A stretch of DNA of 32,208 bases from Muribaculaceae bacterium (GTDB lineage: Bacteria; Bacteroidota; Bacteroidia; Bacteroidales; Muribaculaceae): positions 1 through 32,208 of the forward strand of contig JAFLTX010000019.1 in NCBI GenBank assembly GCA_022509145.1, in the 5' to 3' direction. Position 1 is the stretch's first letter; every line of letters begins with the position of its first letter. Under the pieces are notes generated by a model. That model saw only the letters and a list, made by a program, of their open reading frames with translations. It was not told the origin of the DNA and ran no database searches. Positions 21,195-30,588 of this stretch are shown here, one piece after another. The translations under genes and the position numbers were made by a program.

Positions 21195-23102
21195 ATGAAA
21201 AGATATATATTAGGAGTGGCGCTCAGCGCCCTGTGTCCGCTTTTAGGAATGGCCCAGCAGTCTATCTGCGTGGTGAAAGGGAACGTGGCTTACGGCTACA
21301 ATGCCTCCGACGTGGGCTTGATGACCTACACGGGAGGCAACACCGTGACAATCAGCGGCAATGATTACAATCTGAGCGAGATAGACCGCCTCGAAGTGCG
21401 CAACGTAGAGGTGGAGGAAGGTTGTGTGACGGTGCAATACCTCGGCACGACGGCGCAGGTGACGATGGACCCGGCGCTTGAAGGATACGTAACCGCCGAG
21501 ATTTCAGGAGCAAACGTAACGCTCAACCAAAGCTCGGAGGTAGGCGACAAGACCACGGGAGAGATCACCTATATCCTGCAGGGAAGCAGCGACGAGGGTT
21601 CGCTAGTGCTCAACGGCTCTTACAAATGCGGCATCGAGCTGCAGGGAGTATCGCTCTTCAACCCGAGCGGCTACGCCCTCGACATCGAGAACGGGAAACG
21701 GATTGAGCTCTCGGCCAAAAACGGCTTCGTCAACACCCTCAAGTCAGGGACCGGGAAACAGAAATCGGCCGTCTACTGCAAAGGCCACCTCGAGCTGAAG
21801 GGTAAAGGCACGCTCAACGTAGCGAGCGAATCGGGCCACGCCATCAGCGCCAAGGAGTATGTAGAGATGAAAAACCTGACACTCAACATCACCGGCGCGG
21901 AGAAAGACGGCATCAACTGCACCCAATATTTCCTGATCGACAGCGGCACACTCAACATCGAGGGAGTGGATGGCGACGGCATCCAGGTGGACTTCAAAGA
22001 TTCCACCAACCGCGACGAGGAAGACACCGGCTCCATAATGATAGCGGGTGGCACCGTGAATATCGCCGACATCACAGGCTCGGCTTGCAAGGGCCTTAAA
22101 TGCGAGGGCGATTTCCTAATGACCAAAGGCACACTGACCATCAACTCAAGCGCACCCGGCGAATGGGACAGCGATAAAGCCAAGACCAAAGCCTCGGCCT
22201 GCATCGGCGCCGACGGCGACGTAGGTATAATCGGCGGCGATCTCATCCTGACGGCATCCGGAGGCGGAGGTAAAGGAATATCTGGTGGCGGCAACTTCAC
22301 TATGGAGGGCGGAAGCCTCACCATCACCACCGCCGGCGGTGTGCTGGCCTACAGCGGAGGCACCCTGAGCCAGAACTACACCGGCAACACCGACCGCCTC
22401 GACTCAGACGCCAAATCATCGCCCAAAGGGATGAAAATCGACGGCAATGTCGATATCGTGGACGGCACAATCTTCGTAACGGCCTCCGGCAACGGCGGCG
22501 AGGGGATTGAGAGCAAGAGCGAGCTCACCATCTCGGGCGGCAAAGTGACAGTGCGCGCCAAAGACGACGCCATCAACTCGTCGAGCCATATGTATATCCG
22601 CGGCGGCGAAATCGACGTGATATCAACGGACAACGACGGGCTCGACTCCAACGGCGATATGTATTTCTACGGCGGCGTAACGATGGCCTTCGGCGCGGGT
22701 AGCCCCGAATGCGGCATCGACGCCAACCATGAAGAGGGCTATTCCGTATTCTTCTACGGCGGCCGACTGCTGGCCGTGGGCGGCGGCAACGAAACGCCCA
22801 CCAAGAGCGGCTCTACCCAGCCTTACGTGAACGTGAGCGCCAAAGTGGAGGCCGACACAGAGATCTCGATCAGCGCCGGGAGCGACACCCTCTATACCTT
22901 CACTACTCCGAGCGACCTGACGTCGGTAAACCTCGGCGGCGGCTTCGGTCCGGGGCGCCCGGGCGGCATCGGGAACGGCTCGTCGGTGCTTATCAGCGTG
23001 CCCGGGCTCACGCAGGGCTCGAGCTACACCGTGAAAGTGGGCACCACCACGGCCACCGGCACGGCAAGCCTCCAGGGCTCGTCGTCGGGCCCGAGATGGT
23101 AA
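21195..23102 (+). CDS. Secreted Cthe_2159-like beta-helix (DUF4353-type) carbohydrate-binding protein
   Basis: This 635-residue protein begins with a signal peptide (MKRYILGVALSALCPLLGMAQ). The body is a long right-handed beta-helix built of short strands with Gly-Gly turns, such as GGTVNIADITGSACKGLKC, GGDLILTASGGGGKGISGGG and GGKVTVRAKDDAINSSS. This matches the Cthe_2159 family, described as cellulose/acid-sugar binding. The Asp-Gly (DGINC, DGIQVDF) and Lys-Gly (KGMKIDG, KGLKC) turns recur down the molecule. The C-terminus is Gly/Pro-rich (GFGPGRPGGIGNG), then a beta domain. No catalytic motif is seen, so binding or scaffolding of glycans is more likely than cleavage. ATG 21195 is preferred to TTG 21186. 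It follows the small T9SS-type protein and is probably co-transcribed with it. Confidence 0.75.
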   Translation: MKRYILGVALSALCPLLGMAQQSICVVKGNVAYGYNASDVGLMTYTGGNTVTISGNDYNLSEIDRLEVRNVEVEEGCVTVQYLGTTAQVTMDPALEGYVTAEISGANVTLNQSSEVGDKTTGEITYILQGSSDEGSLVLNGSYKCGIELQGVSLFNPSGYALDIENGKRIELSAKNGFVNTLKSGTGKQKSAVYCKGHLELKGKGTLNVASESGHAISAKEYVEMKNLTLNITGAEKDGINCTQYFLIDSGTLNIEGVDGDGIQVDFKDSTNRDEEDTGSIMIAGGTVNIADITGSACKGLKCEGDFLMTKGTLTINSSAPGEWDSDKAKTKASACIGADGDVGIIGGDLILTASGGGGKGISGGGNFTMEGGSLTITTAGGVLAYSGGTLSQNYTGNTDRLDSDAKSSPKGMKIDGNVDIVDGTIFVTASGNGGEGIESKSELTISGGKVTVRAKDDAINSSSHMYIRGGEIDVISTDNDGLDSNGDMYFYGGVTMAFGAGSPECGIDANHEEGYSVFFYGGRLLAVGGGNETPTKSGSTQPYVNVSAKVEADTEISISAGSDTLYTFTTPSDLTSVNLGGGFGPGRPGGIGNGSSVLISVPGLTQGSSYTVKVGTTTATGTASLQGSSSGPRW

Positions 23103-23153
23103 AAGATTGAATTCGAATTATTTCTACACCACCAACATAAAATATTCCAGACT

Positions 23154-25166
23154 ATGAAGAGCAATAACAACGAGGAAGGGAAATGGCGGTTTACAGCCGA
23201 GAAGATCGAAGCCGACAGGCGTGTGCTCGAGCTGCTGAGCCAGACCTTCGGCAGCATATCGGCGGCGGCAACGGAGATAATAAATCTGGAGGCGATCCTC
23301 AACCTGCCCAAACCCACTGAGCACTTCATCGCCGACCTTCACGGCGAGCACGAGGCCTTCGCCCACATCATCAAGAATGCATCGGGGAATATAAAGCGTG
23401 TGGTGCAGGAAATATTCGGCAACACCATGCGCGAGGAGGAGATAAAGCAGCTCTGCACCCTCATCTACTACCCCGGGCGCAAGCTGGAATACCTGAAGGC
23501 GTCGGAGAAAAACCTCCCCGACTTCTACAACATCACGCTCCACCGGCTGGTGAGGGTGCTTCAGGAAGTGTCGTCGAAATACACGCGCTCCAAGGTGAGG
23601 AAGACGCTTCCCAAGGAGTTTGCCTACATCATCGAGGAGCTTCTGCACGAGGCCCCCTCGGGCGACGACAAGCAGGCCTACTACAACCGCATCGTGGAGA
23701 CCATCATCGCCACGGGGCAGGCCGACGAATTCATCAAGGCGATCTGCAGGGTGATACAGCGCCTGAGCATCGACCGCCTGCACATCCTGGGCGACATCTA
23801 CGACCGAGGCCCCGGCCCGCATATCATTATGGACCAACTCGCACGCTCTGAAAACTTCGACATGCAGTGGGGCAACCATGACGCCCTATGGATGGGCGCG
23901 GCGGCCGGAAACGAATGCAACGTGGCCAATGTGGTGCGCATCTGCTTGCGCTACGACAACCTCGACACCCTCGAAGACGGATACGGCATCAACCTGGTGC
24001 CGCTGGTGACATTCGCCATGGAGACCTACGCCGACGACCCGTGCACTCTCTTCGAGCCGAAGATTCCGAACGAAGACACGTCGCTCTCCATAAAGAGCCG
24101 CAGGCTGATAGCGAGAATGCACAAGGCCATCACCGTGATCCAGTTCAAGCTCGAGCAGCAGATCATCGAGCGTCACCCCGAGTGGGGGATGGACGACCGC
24201 AAACTACTGGATAACATCGACTTCGCCAAAGGCACCATCACCATCGACGGGAAAGAGCACGAGCTCCTCGACAAGCACTTCCCCACCATCGACCCTAAAA
24301 ACCCCTCGCGGCTCACCCCGGAGGAGCAGGAGCTGATGGAGAAGCTGGTCCATTCTTTCAAGGCGAGCGAGAAGCTGCGTCAGCATATCGACGTGTTTCT
24401 CAGCCACGGCGGGATGTATACCATCTACAACTCGAATCTCCTCTTCCACGCCTCCGTGCCCCTCAACGAAGACGGCACCCTCAAGGATGTGGAGGTGTTC
24501 AAGAAGAAATACAAGGGGAAGGAGCTTCTGCGCCATGTGGAATGGCTCATGCGCGCCGCCTTCGCCCCTGACACCCCCCTGAAAATACGCGACTACGCCC
24601 GCGACTACTATTTCTACCTCTGGTGCGGGCCCGACTCTCCCCTCTTCGACAAGAGCAAAATGGCCACCTTCGAGCGCTATCTGTTGGCCGACAAGGACAC
24701 CCATCAGGAAGAGAAAGGGCATTACTACCGCCTGCGCAACGAAGAAGAGGTGATAGACATGATTCTCGACAATTTCGGGGTGAAGGGCGACCATCCGCAT
24801 ATCATCAACGGCCATGTGCCCGTCAAGGCCGGCAAAGGCGAGAGCCCCGTCAAGGCCAACGGGAAGCTGATGGTGATCGACGGCGGATTCTCGAAAGCCT
24901 ATCACAACACCACCGGGATTGCCGGGTATACGCTCGTATATCACTCCCGCGGGATGCAGCTGGTTCAGCACGAGCCGTTTACATCGCCCGAGGATGCAGT
25001 GAAAAACGGCACCGACATCAAATCTACCACCCAGCTGGTGGAGCTTAAGAAAGACCGCGTTAAAGTGAGCGACACCGACAAAGGGAAGGAGCTGAAGTCG
25101 CAGATCAACGAGCTAAAGGAGCTCCTTTTTGCCTATCGCCACGGTTTTATAAAGGAGAGAGTCTAA
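23154..25166 (+). CDS. fbp: Fructose-1,6-bisphosphatase, class III
   Basis: This gluconeogenic enzyme hydrolyses fructose-1,6-bisphosphate to fructose-6-phosphate, usually with manganese. The 670-residue protein belongs to the large class III family of Firmicutes and Bacteroidetes and has a metallophosphatase core: IADLHGEHEAF (Asp61, His63), GDIYDRGP (Asp214), WGNHD (residues 239-243), LSHGG around residue 420 and NGHVPVK near 550. These residues bind two metal ions. An N-terminal helical region (residues 10-50) precedes them. The gene begins 51 bases after the beta-helix protein and ends 11 bases before rfbC. The proximity suggests joint transcription with rfbC; a metabolic link through sugar phosphate supply for dTDP-rhamnose is plausible inference. 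Confidence 0.96.
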   Translation: MKSNNNEEGKWRFTAEKIEADRRVLELLSQTFGSISAAATEIINLEAILNLPKPTEHFIADLHGEHEAFAHIIKNASGNIKRVVQEIFGNTMREEEIKQLCTLIYYPGRKLEYLKASEKNLPDFYNITLHRLVRVLQEVSSKYTRSKVRKTLPKEFAYIIEELLHEAPSGDDKQAYYNRIVETIIATGQADEFIKAICRVIQRLSIDRLHILGDIYDRGPGPHIIMDQLARSENFDMQWGNHDALWMGAAAGNECNVANVVRICLRYDNLDTLEDGYGINLVPLVTFAMETYADDPCTLFEPKIPNEDTSLSIKSRRLIARMHKAITVIQFKLEQQIIERHPEWGMDDRKLLDNIDFAKGTITIDGKEHELLDKHFPTIDPKNPSRLTPEEQELMEKLVHSFKASEKLRQHIDVFLSHGGMYTIYNSNLLFHASVPLNEDGTLKDVEVFKKKYKGKELLRHVEWLMRAAFAPDTPLKIRDYARDYYFYLWCGPDSPLFDKSKMATFERYLLADKDTHQEEKGHYYRLRNEEEVIDMILDNFGVKGDHPHIINGHVPVKAGKGESPVKANGKLMVIDGGFSKAYHNTTGIAGYTLVYHSRGMQLVQHEPFTSPEDAVKNGTDIKSTTQLVELKKDRVKVSDTDKGKELKSQINELKELLFAYRHGFIKERV

Positions 25167-25177
25167 AGAATAATGAG

Positions 25178-25723
25178 ATGGAGGTAATCACCACGCCGAT
25201 ATCGGGACTTGTAGTGTTGAAACCGCGTGTCTTCAGCGATGCGCGGGGCTACTTCTTCGAGGCGTATTCCGAGCGCGAGTTCGCCCGGGCCACGGGGATT
25301 GATGTGGATTTCGTGCAAGACAACCAGGCCCGGAGCACTTACGGAGTGCTTCGCGGTCTTCATTTTCAGCGCGGAGAAGCGGCGCAGGCCAAGCTGCTGC
25401 GGGTTACCGAAGGGAGAGTGCTCGATGTGGCCGTAGACATTCGCGAGGGGTCTCCCACCTTCGGGCGCCATCACGCCGTGGAACTGAGTGCCGACAACTT
25501 CCTGCAGTTCTATATCCCGCGCGGGTTTGCCCACGGTTATCTTGTGCTGAGCGAGACGGCCGTTGTGCAGTATAAGGCCGACAACTACTATGCCCCTGAA
25601 GCTGAGGGCGGAATCATCTGGAACGACCCCGCAATCGGAATCGACTGGCCGTTGCCTGAAGAGAGGATCGTTCTCTCGGAGAAAGACACCCGTTGGGGCC
25701 TCCTGAAAGACACGCTTCTATAA
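25178..25723 (+). CDS. rfbC: dTDP-4-dehydrorhamnose 3,5-epimerase
   Basis: It epimerises dTDP-4-keto-6-deoxyglucose at C3 and C5 in dTDP-L-rhamnose synthesis. The 181-residue cupin has the expected features: FSDARGYFFEAYSE near the start, GVLRGLHFQ with the catalytic His62, VLDVAVDIREGSPTFG, YIPRGFAHGYLVLS, and VQYKADNYYAPEAEGGI with the active-site Tyr132. The length is normal. Start codon ATG 25178 follows fbp by 11 bases. The other dTDP-rhamnose genes (rfbA, rfbB, rfbD) are not in the window. It is convergent with the membrane dehydratase gene, so both serve surface polysaccharide assembly but from separate units. Confidence 0.95.
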   Translation: MEVITTPISGLVVLKPRVFSDARGYFFEAYSEREFARATGIDVDFVQDNQARSTYGVLRGLHFQRGEAAQAKLLRVTEGRVLDVAVDIREGSPTFGRHHAVELSADNFLQFYIPRGFAHGYLVLSETAVVQYKADNYYAPEAEGGIIWNDPAIGIDWPLPEERIVLSEKDTRWGLLKDTLL

Positions 25724-25762
25724 GCCAGAAAAAGAATTCTGCTCTGTTCTGCCTGATTTGGA

Positions 25763-25784
25763 CGGCCGCCCTGATGGGTGGCCG
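25763..25784. terminator. Hairpin between convergent rfbC and dehydratase genes
   Basis: CGGCCGCCC (25763-25771) and GGGTGGCCG (25776-25784) pair with one wobble around a 4-base loop. A second hairpin, CTGACA/TGTCAG (25798-25814), overlaps the stop of the leftward gene. Neither has a U tract, but they sit in the 87-base gap where two transcripts meet. Confidence 0.55.
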
Positions 25785-25810
25785 ATCTCAGCCGTTACTG
25801 ACACCGGCTG

Positions 25811-27772
25811 TCAGTGCTGGTGGATGGGATTGTCGAACGCGGAGAACTCCGAATGGTTGCTGATGAATTCGGGCACGGTGGCCTTCATAAGCTTCACCAT
25901 TGGGTTAATCTCAACTTTGACGGCCAGCTCCACGAGGTTGTCCATCACCGGTTCAACCTCCTTGAGATGGTATTCCCTCACCTTCGCCTTGAAGATTCGC
26001 TTGTGGGTGGTGGGAGTGGTGTTCTCCTTGTCGGCGAGCACCTCTTCGTAGAGCTTCTCGCCCGGACGCAAACCTGAATAAACTATCTTGATGTCCTTGT
26101 CGGGTTCGAAACCAGCGAGCCGGATCATTCTGGCGGCAAGGTCGGCGATCTTGACGGGCTGGCCCATGTCGAAGGCGAAGATCTGGGTGCCGGTGGCGAG
26201 AGTTGCGGCTTCGAGCACGAGACGGCACGCCTCGGGTATCGTCATGAAGAATCTGCGGATTTCAGGGTGGGTTACGGTTACCGGACCTCCGGCTGCGATC
26301 TGCTCCTTGAAACGCGGGATCACGCTGCCGTTGGAGCCCAGCACGTTGCCGAAGCGGGTGGTGACAAACTGTGTCTTCCCTTCCATAAGCCCGTTCTCGA
26401 GGGCGAGACCGAGACTCTGCACGTAGATTTCGGCCAGGCGCTTGGTGCAACCCATGATGTTGGTGGGATTCACGGCCTTGTCGGTGCTGACCATCACCAT
26501 CTTCCCTACGCCGTATTCCACACACTTGTTAGCCACGGTGCGCGATCCCATCACGTTTACGAGCACGGCCTCGCAGGGATTCTCCTCCATCAGGGGCACA
26601 TGCTTGTAAGCTGCGGCATGGAACACCATATCCGGCTTATATTTGCGGAAAACGAAATCGACGCGCTTCTCAGAGCGGACATCGCCGATCACGGGGACGG
26701 TCTTCACCCATTTATAGCGGTCGTCAAACTCGAGGCGCAGGTAGTGGAGAGGCGTCTCGGCGTTGTCGAACATAATGATTCTCTCCACACCGAGATTGGC
26801 CAGCTGGCGGCAGAGCTCGCTCCCTATGGAGCCTGCGGCACCGGTTACGAGCACGGTCTTCCCGTCGAGCTCGGCTCTCACTTCGTCGAGCGAGATCTCT
26901 ATCTCTTCGCGCCAGAGGAGGTCTTCGATGCGTATGTCGCGCATTCCGAGTTTCTTCTGCTCGGAGTCGGCGTCAACCTCGTCGACCGAGGGCACCACAT
27001 ACAGCCTGATATTGAGCTGGCGCCCCTGCTCCACAAGCCCGTTGGCCTCGCGTCTGACATCGTTGGGAATCGGGAAAATGATACCCTGCAGATGCAGTTT
27101 CTCCTTGAGGTCGGCCAGCTCGGTGAGATCCGAGAAGGTGTAGACGGGTTTTCCGTTGAGCTGCTTTATACCCGTTGACCCGGCGGGAGTGATGTATCCG
27201 AGGATATCGAAATGTGTGGAATTGACGAATCGGGTGGATAGCGCGATGGCTTTTTCAGCGATGCCGTACACCAAGACGCGCTGCATAATGGCGTCTGGCG
27301 CCGGCTTAAGACGCAGATGTCCGGTGAGGAAATCGTAGAGCACCACCATCGAGACTCTGACCACCACCAGCAGGCTTACCGTAACGAGAAGGTCGATGGC
27401 CGGCAGTATCCAGAAAACTTTGGTAGAGATGCCCGGGAGGATGAAGATGGCCAGGCCGAGAAGGATGACGATCTCCTTCTCAAACGCGGCCTCGCAGAGG
27501 GAGGTGAGCTCGCGAAGGGTGCTGTGGCGTATCACTCCCTCGTAGGAGTTGGTGGAGAGGAAGCCGAAGAGCGACCCCACGAATGCGGCCACAAACCAAG
27601 TGATGGTGAAGTCGGAGCTCCCGGTGCCTCCGAGCTCGAGGAGGTCGGCAAAGAGAACCACGACTCCCGAGGCCACCAGCGACACGAAAAGGTCGATGGC
27701 AAGCACGAAGGTTGACTTCAGATATTTCTCTGAAGACAAGCGTTTTACTATTCCGGGATTAAGTCCACTCAT
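25811..27772 (-). CDS. Membrane-bound nucleotide-sugar 4,6-dehydratase, FlaA1/CapD/PglF-like
   Basis: This 653-residue inner-membrane enzyme is of the type that converts UDP-GlcNAc or a related sugar to the 4-keto-6-deoxy form for polysaccharide or glycoprotein synthesis. The N-terminus has four membrane helices (about residues 20-45, 58-76, 98-115, 120-146). A first nucleotide-binding fold follows (VLVYGIAEKAIAL), then the short-chain dehydrogenase domain with TGAAGSIGSE (about 310-319), AAAYKHVPLMEENP and the active-site stretch VSTDKAVNPTNIMGCTKR. Met440 takes the place of the usual Tyr before Lys444, as in WbpM/PglF. ATG 27772 is preferred over a start at 27874 because the promoter lies between them. 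It is convergent with rfbC. Confidence 0.9.
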   Translation of the reverse strand: MSGLNPGIVKRLSSEKYLKSTFVLAIDLFVSLVASGVVVLFADLLELGGTGSSDFTITWFVAAFVGSLFGFLSTNSYEGVIRHSTLRELTSLCEAAFEKEIVILLGLAIFILPGISTKVFWILPAIDLLVTVSLLVVVRVSMVVLYDFLTGHLRLKPAPDAIMQRVLVYGIAEKAIALSTRFVNSTHFDILGYITPAGSTGIKQLNGKPVYTFSDLTELADLKEKLHLQGIIFPIPNDVRREANGLVEQGRQLNIRLYVVPSVDEVDADSEQKKLGMRDIRIEDLLWREEIEISLDEVRAELDGKTVLVTGAAGSIGSELCRQLANLGVERIIMFDNAETPLHYLRLEFDDRYKWVKTVPVIGDVRSEKRVDFVFRKYKPDMVFHAAAYKHVPLMEENPCEAVLVNVMGSRTVANKCVEYGVGKMVMVSTDKAVNPTNIMGCTKRLAEIYVQSLGLALENGLMEGKTQFVTTRFGNVLGSNGSVIPRFKEQIAAGGPVTVTHPEIRRFFMTIPEACRLVLEAATLATGTQIFAFDMGQPVKIADLAARMIRLAGFEPDKDIKIVYSGLRPGEKLYEEVLADKENTTPTTHKRIFKAKVREYHLKEVEPVMDNLVELAVKVEINPMVKLMKATVPEFISNHSEFSAFDNPIHQH

Positions 27773-27836
27773 TGCTTGGATTTTTCTGAAAATTAAACGA
27801 TAAATGCAGGTTTGTAGAAATGGTATGATCAAGTGG

Positions 27837-27867
27837 CAAAGATATAAAAAAAACTCCGTATGACAAA
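27837..27867 (-). promoter_or_regulatory. Promoter of the dehydratase gene
   Basis: On the minus strand TATCTTTG (27837-27844) matches TAnnTTTG exactly. TTTG (27864-27867) lies 19 bases upstream. The transcript would begin about 55 bases before ATG 27772. Confidence 0.85.
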
Positions 27868-27869
27868 AA

Positions 27870-27890
27870 TTCAACCCTTTAGGGGTTGAA
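27870..27890. promoter_or_regulatory. Inverted repeat just upstream of the dehydratase promoter
   Basis: TTCAACCC (27870-27877) and GGGTTGAA (27883-27890) form a perfect 8-bp palindrome with a 5-base centre, two bases upstream of the -33 box. A regulator site is the likely reading. On the minus strand it is also followed by ATTTTTG, so a small terminator that insulates the promoter is the alternative. Confidence 0.5.
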
Positions 27891-28028
27891 AATTAGAGAG
27901 AAGAGAGTGGAAAGACGCCGCGGAGATGAACCAAAACGAGGGTTCGGGAGTTTTAAGGATATAGCCGGCCACGAATAAGCCCGGCATTTCAAGACACCAT
28001 CCACATGCAAACATTCCTCATTACTGCT

Positions 28029-30473
28029 ATGAAAAAATCACGTTACACGATGCTCGGGACCATGCTGGCCGTGGGTGTGCTCGCTATGAACGCTTCTCCG
28101 CTCACTCCGGAGCAGGCTTTGGCGCGCGTAGAGAACCTCAAAACGACATCTGACGCCTCGCGCCCGGGGCTGCTGAAAAGCCGCGCCACCGGCGCTATGG
28201 AGCTGAAATATACCCTCGACGACAACGCCAGCTGCGCAGCCGTCTACGTATTCGGAACCCTGGGGAGCGACGGCTTCCTGGTGGTCAGCGCCGACGATGC
28301 TGCCGCTCCCCTGCTGGGCTACAGCTACAGCGGCTCGTTCGACCCCTCTGACATACCGCCCTCTTTGGCCTATCTGCTCGACGAGTACGCCGGCCAGATA
28401 GCCGACGCCAGGAGCGCCGGAGTGAAAGCTTTTGCCGCTCCCGAGGCTCCTACGGGGCTCGAAGCCATAGGGCCGCTCCTGAAGTCGAAATGGAACCAAG
28501 GGGCGCCCTACAACAAGGATTGCTTCGTGATAAGCTCCACCGGCGCGCAGACGCAGAGTGTGACGGGGTGTGTGGCCACGTCAATGGCGCAGGTAATGTA
28601 TTATTTCAAGCAGCCGGCCGTCGGGAAGGGTGAGATCTCCTACAAGCACGGCGACAGCGGCACCTACACCATGAATTTCGCCGCCCAGGATATTGACTGG
28701 GACTCCATGCTCCCCACCTATCTTCCCGGAAGCTACACCGCAGCCCAGGCCGACGCCGTGGCCTATCTCATGAAGGCCTGCGGCTACTCGGTGAAGATGG
28801 ACTACAGCAAGGGCGATGCCGGGGCCAACGGTGCCGAAATCGCAACGGCTCTCATCACGTATTTCGGCTACAATCCCAATATCGAGGTGCAGACCCGCGC
28901 CTTCTATACCTACGCCGACTGGGTGCAGATGATCTATGACAACCTGAAGAACGTGGGGCCCGTGGTCTACAACGGTTCGGCGCTCGACGGAGGCCATTCC
29001 TTCGTCTGCGACGGGTATGACGGCGAAGGGTATTTCCACATCAACTGGGGCTGGGGAGGTATGAGCGACGGTTACTATCTGCTTGACGCTCTCAACCCCG
29101 ATGAGTTCGGCATTGGAGGCGCCGCCGGAGGCTACAACCTCGGCCAGCAGGTGATCCTCAACATCTCTCCCGAGAACACGGGCGCTATCCAGTCGGCATT
29201 GATGCAGTTCGGCACCGCCACCGGGAAAATCTCCGGCAACGTGCTCTCCATCAGTCTGGAAGACTCCGACACACCGGGGCTGCAATACATCAACCCCTCG
29301 CCCGTTACCCTTACTCTCGGCGTAAAGGCGGTAAACACCGCCGATCCCGACGCCACACCCGTCTACTTCGAATCTTCCAAAAAGAATCTTGAAGCGAAGC
29401 AAGGAAGCTTCTACCATTGGGATGAAGACGGCACCTCCGTAGACCTCTCCAAGGCGGGAATGGCCGTGGGCGACGAGTTTGATTTCATCCTTTCGTCTTA
29501 TATCACCCAGACTTCGGGCTCGGCTTGGAGCGAGACTGTGGCCGTGCCCGGAAGGTATAATTATGTGACAGTAAAACGCACTGCCTCAGGATATGAGGTG
29601 GTGGAGAACACTGTAGGCGAAGTCAGCGTCAGCAATTTCAAGGTGGTGTCAGACCCCGTCTACTGGAACATGCCGGTGGAATTCAGCGCCACGTTCAGCA
29701 ACGAATCATCCACCGCGCTCACCCGCAACTACAGCGCCGTCTTCTTCGACTCCGCAGGGAAGGAGGTCTACAAGATGGAGAATTACAGCATCAACGTAGA
29801 TGCCGGCGCGACGCTCGACGACTCGTGGACCTCCGTCAACTGGTATAAGGAGAACGGCGCAACAGGGGTGACGGCCGCCACGCAGTTTACCGTCAAGCTT
29901 TACGACAACTGGATGGGGAAGTATGTTGACGGAGTGGAGACCACCGTCACAGTAGAGCCGGAAGCCGCCGCGCCCAAGGTTGAATCGACGCTCAAGGTGC
30001 TCAACGGCGAGCTGAGCGGCGATGAATACATCATCGACGGCAACACGCTCGAGGTGGCTCTCACCGTGAAAGTTACCGAGGGGGTCTTCAACCACACCCT
30101 GATGCTCGCCCTTCAGGAGCCGATGGCCGACGGCGACTATTACACCGTGATGCACAAGCATTTCGACGCCATTCCGAATCTGACGGCCGGCCAGGAGCAG
30201 ACCTACACGATGAGCGTAACCTTCGACGACCTTGACTACAGCAAGGTGTATCGTGTGGAGGTTTGGGGACCGGCCGACGGCTTCAACGAGAAGGTGCTGG
30301 TGAAGTTTACCGATGTGGAAGACGGTGTGGCCGCTTTGAAGGCCGACGCGAACGGCCGCTTTGAGGTTTATTCTCTCGACGGGCGCCATATCGGCGGTTA
30401 CAGTTCGGCTGAAGATTTAAACGGCCTACCATCCGGGGTTTATGTCGTCAACGGCACCAAAGTCCTGAAATAG
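28029..30473 (+). CDS. Secreted C10 (streptopain-like) cysteine protease with T9SS-like tail
   Basis: This 814-residue precursor has a signal peptide (MKKSRYTMLGTMLAVGVLAMNA). A Spi/C10 inhibitory propeptide follows (LTPEQALARVENLK, then AVYVFGTLGSDGFLVVSADD, then PPSLAYLLDEYAGQ). The catalytic domain contains the nucleophile Cys181 in SVTGCVATSMAQVMYYF, His323 in GGHSFVCDGYDGEGYFHINW and the GWGGMSDGYYLL motif. The C-terminal half is made of immunoglobulin-like beta domains, and the tail (FEVYSLDGRHIGG, LPSGVYVVN, KVLK) matches type IX sorting signals. C10 proteases of Bacteroidales act outside the cell and are autoprocessed. ATG 28029 fits the signal peptide; an in-frame ATG at 28005 is weaker. 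No promoter box is recognised upstream. Confidence 0.88.
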   Translation: MKKSRYTMLGTMLAVGVLAMNASPLTPEQALARVENLKTTSDASRPGLLKSRATGAMELKYTLDDNASCAAVYVFGTLGSDGFLVVSADDAAAPLLGYSYSGSFDPSDIPPSLAYLLDEYAGQIADARSAGVKAFAAPEAPTGLEAIGPLLKSKWNQGAPYNKDCFVISSTGAQTQSVTGCVATSMAQVMYYFKQPAVGKGEISYKHGDSGTYTMNFAAQDIDWDSMLPTYLPGSYTAAQADAVAYLMKACGYSVKMDYSKGDAGANGAEIATALITYFGYNPNIEVQTRAFYTYADWVQMIYDNLKNVGPVVYNGSALDGGHSFVCDGYDGEGYFHINWGWGGMSDGYYLLDALNPDEFGIGGAAGGYNLGQQVILNISPENTGAIQSALMQFGTATGKISGNVLSISLEDSDTPGLQYINPSPVTLTLGVKAVNTADPDATPVYFESSKKNLEAKQGSFYHWDEDGTSVDLSKAGMAVGDEFDFILSSYITQTSGSAWSETVAVPGRYNYVTVKRTASGYEVVENTVGEVSVSNFKVVSDPVYWNMPVEFSATFSNESSTALTRNYSAVFFDSAGKEVYKMENYSINVDAGATLDDSWTSVNWYKENGATGVTAATQFTVKLYDNWMGKYVDGVETTVTVEPEAAAPKVESTLKVLNGELSGDEYIIDGNTLEVALTVKVTEGVFNHTLMLALQEPMADGDYYTVMHKHFDAIPNLTAGQEQTYTMSVTFDDLDYSKVYRVEVWGPADGFNEKVLVKFTDVEDGVAALKADANGRFEVYSLDGRHIGGYSSAEDLNGLPSGVYVVNGTKVLK

Positions 30474-30498
30474 CAGAAGACCAAAGTTCTGAAATAGC
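30456..30498 (+). repeat. Imperfect 19-base direct repeat around the C10 protease stop codon
   Basis: ACCAAAGTCCTGAAATAGC (30456-30474) recurs at 30480-30498 with one change. Both copies include the stop codon and are in the same frame, so the second copy encodes TKVLK again after the first stop. It is a micro-duplication of the gene end. Confidence 0.85.
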
Positions 30499-30500
30499 GG

Positions 30501-30533
30501 GAGGGCGCGTAATCATTGAGATTACACGCCCTC
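30501..30533. terminator. Bidirectional terminator between C10 protease and frdB
   Basis: GAGGGCGCGTAATC (30501-30514) and GATTACACGCCCTC (30520-30533) make a 14-bp stem with one internal mismatch and a 5-base loop. The mismatch becomes a G-U wobble in the leftward transcript, so the frdB message is served slightly better. There is no long U tract. Confidence 0.7.
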
Positions 30534-30588
30534 TCGGTTATTGGGATTCACTCCGGGAGGCAGCCCTCGACGGGCGCCTCGGGGAGAA

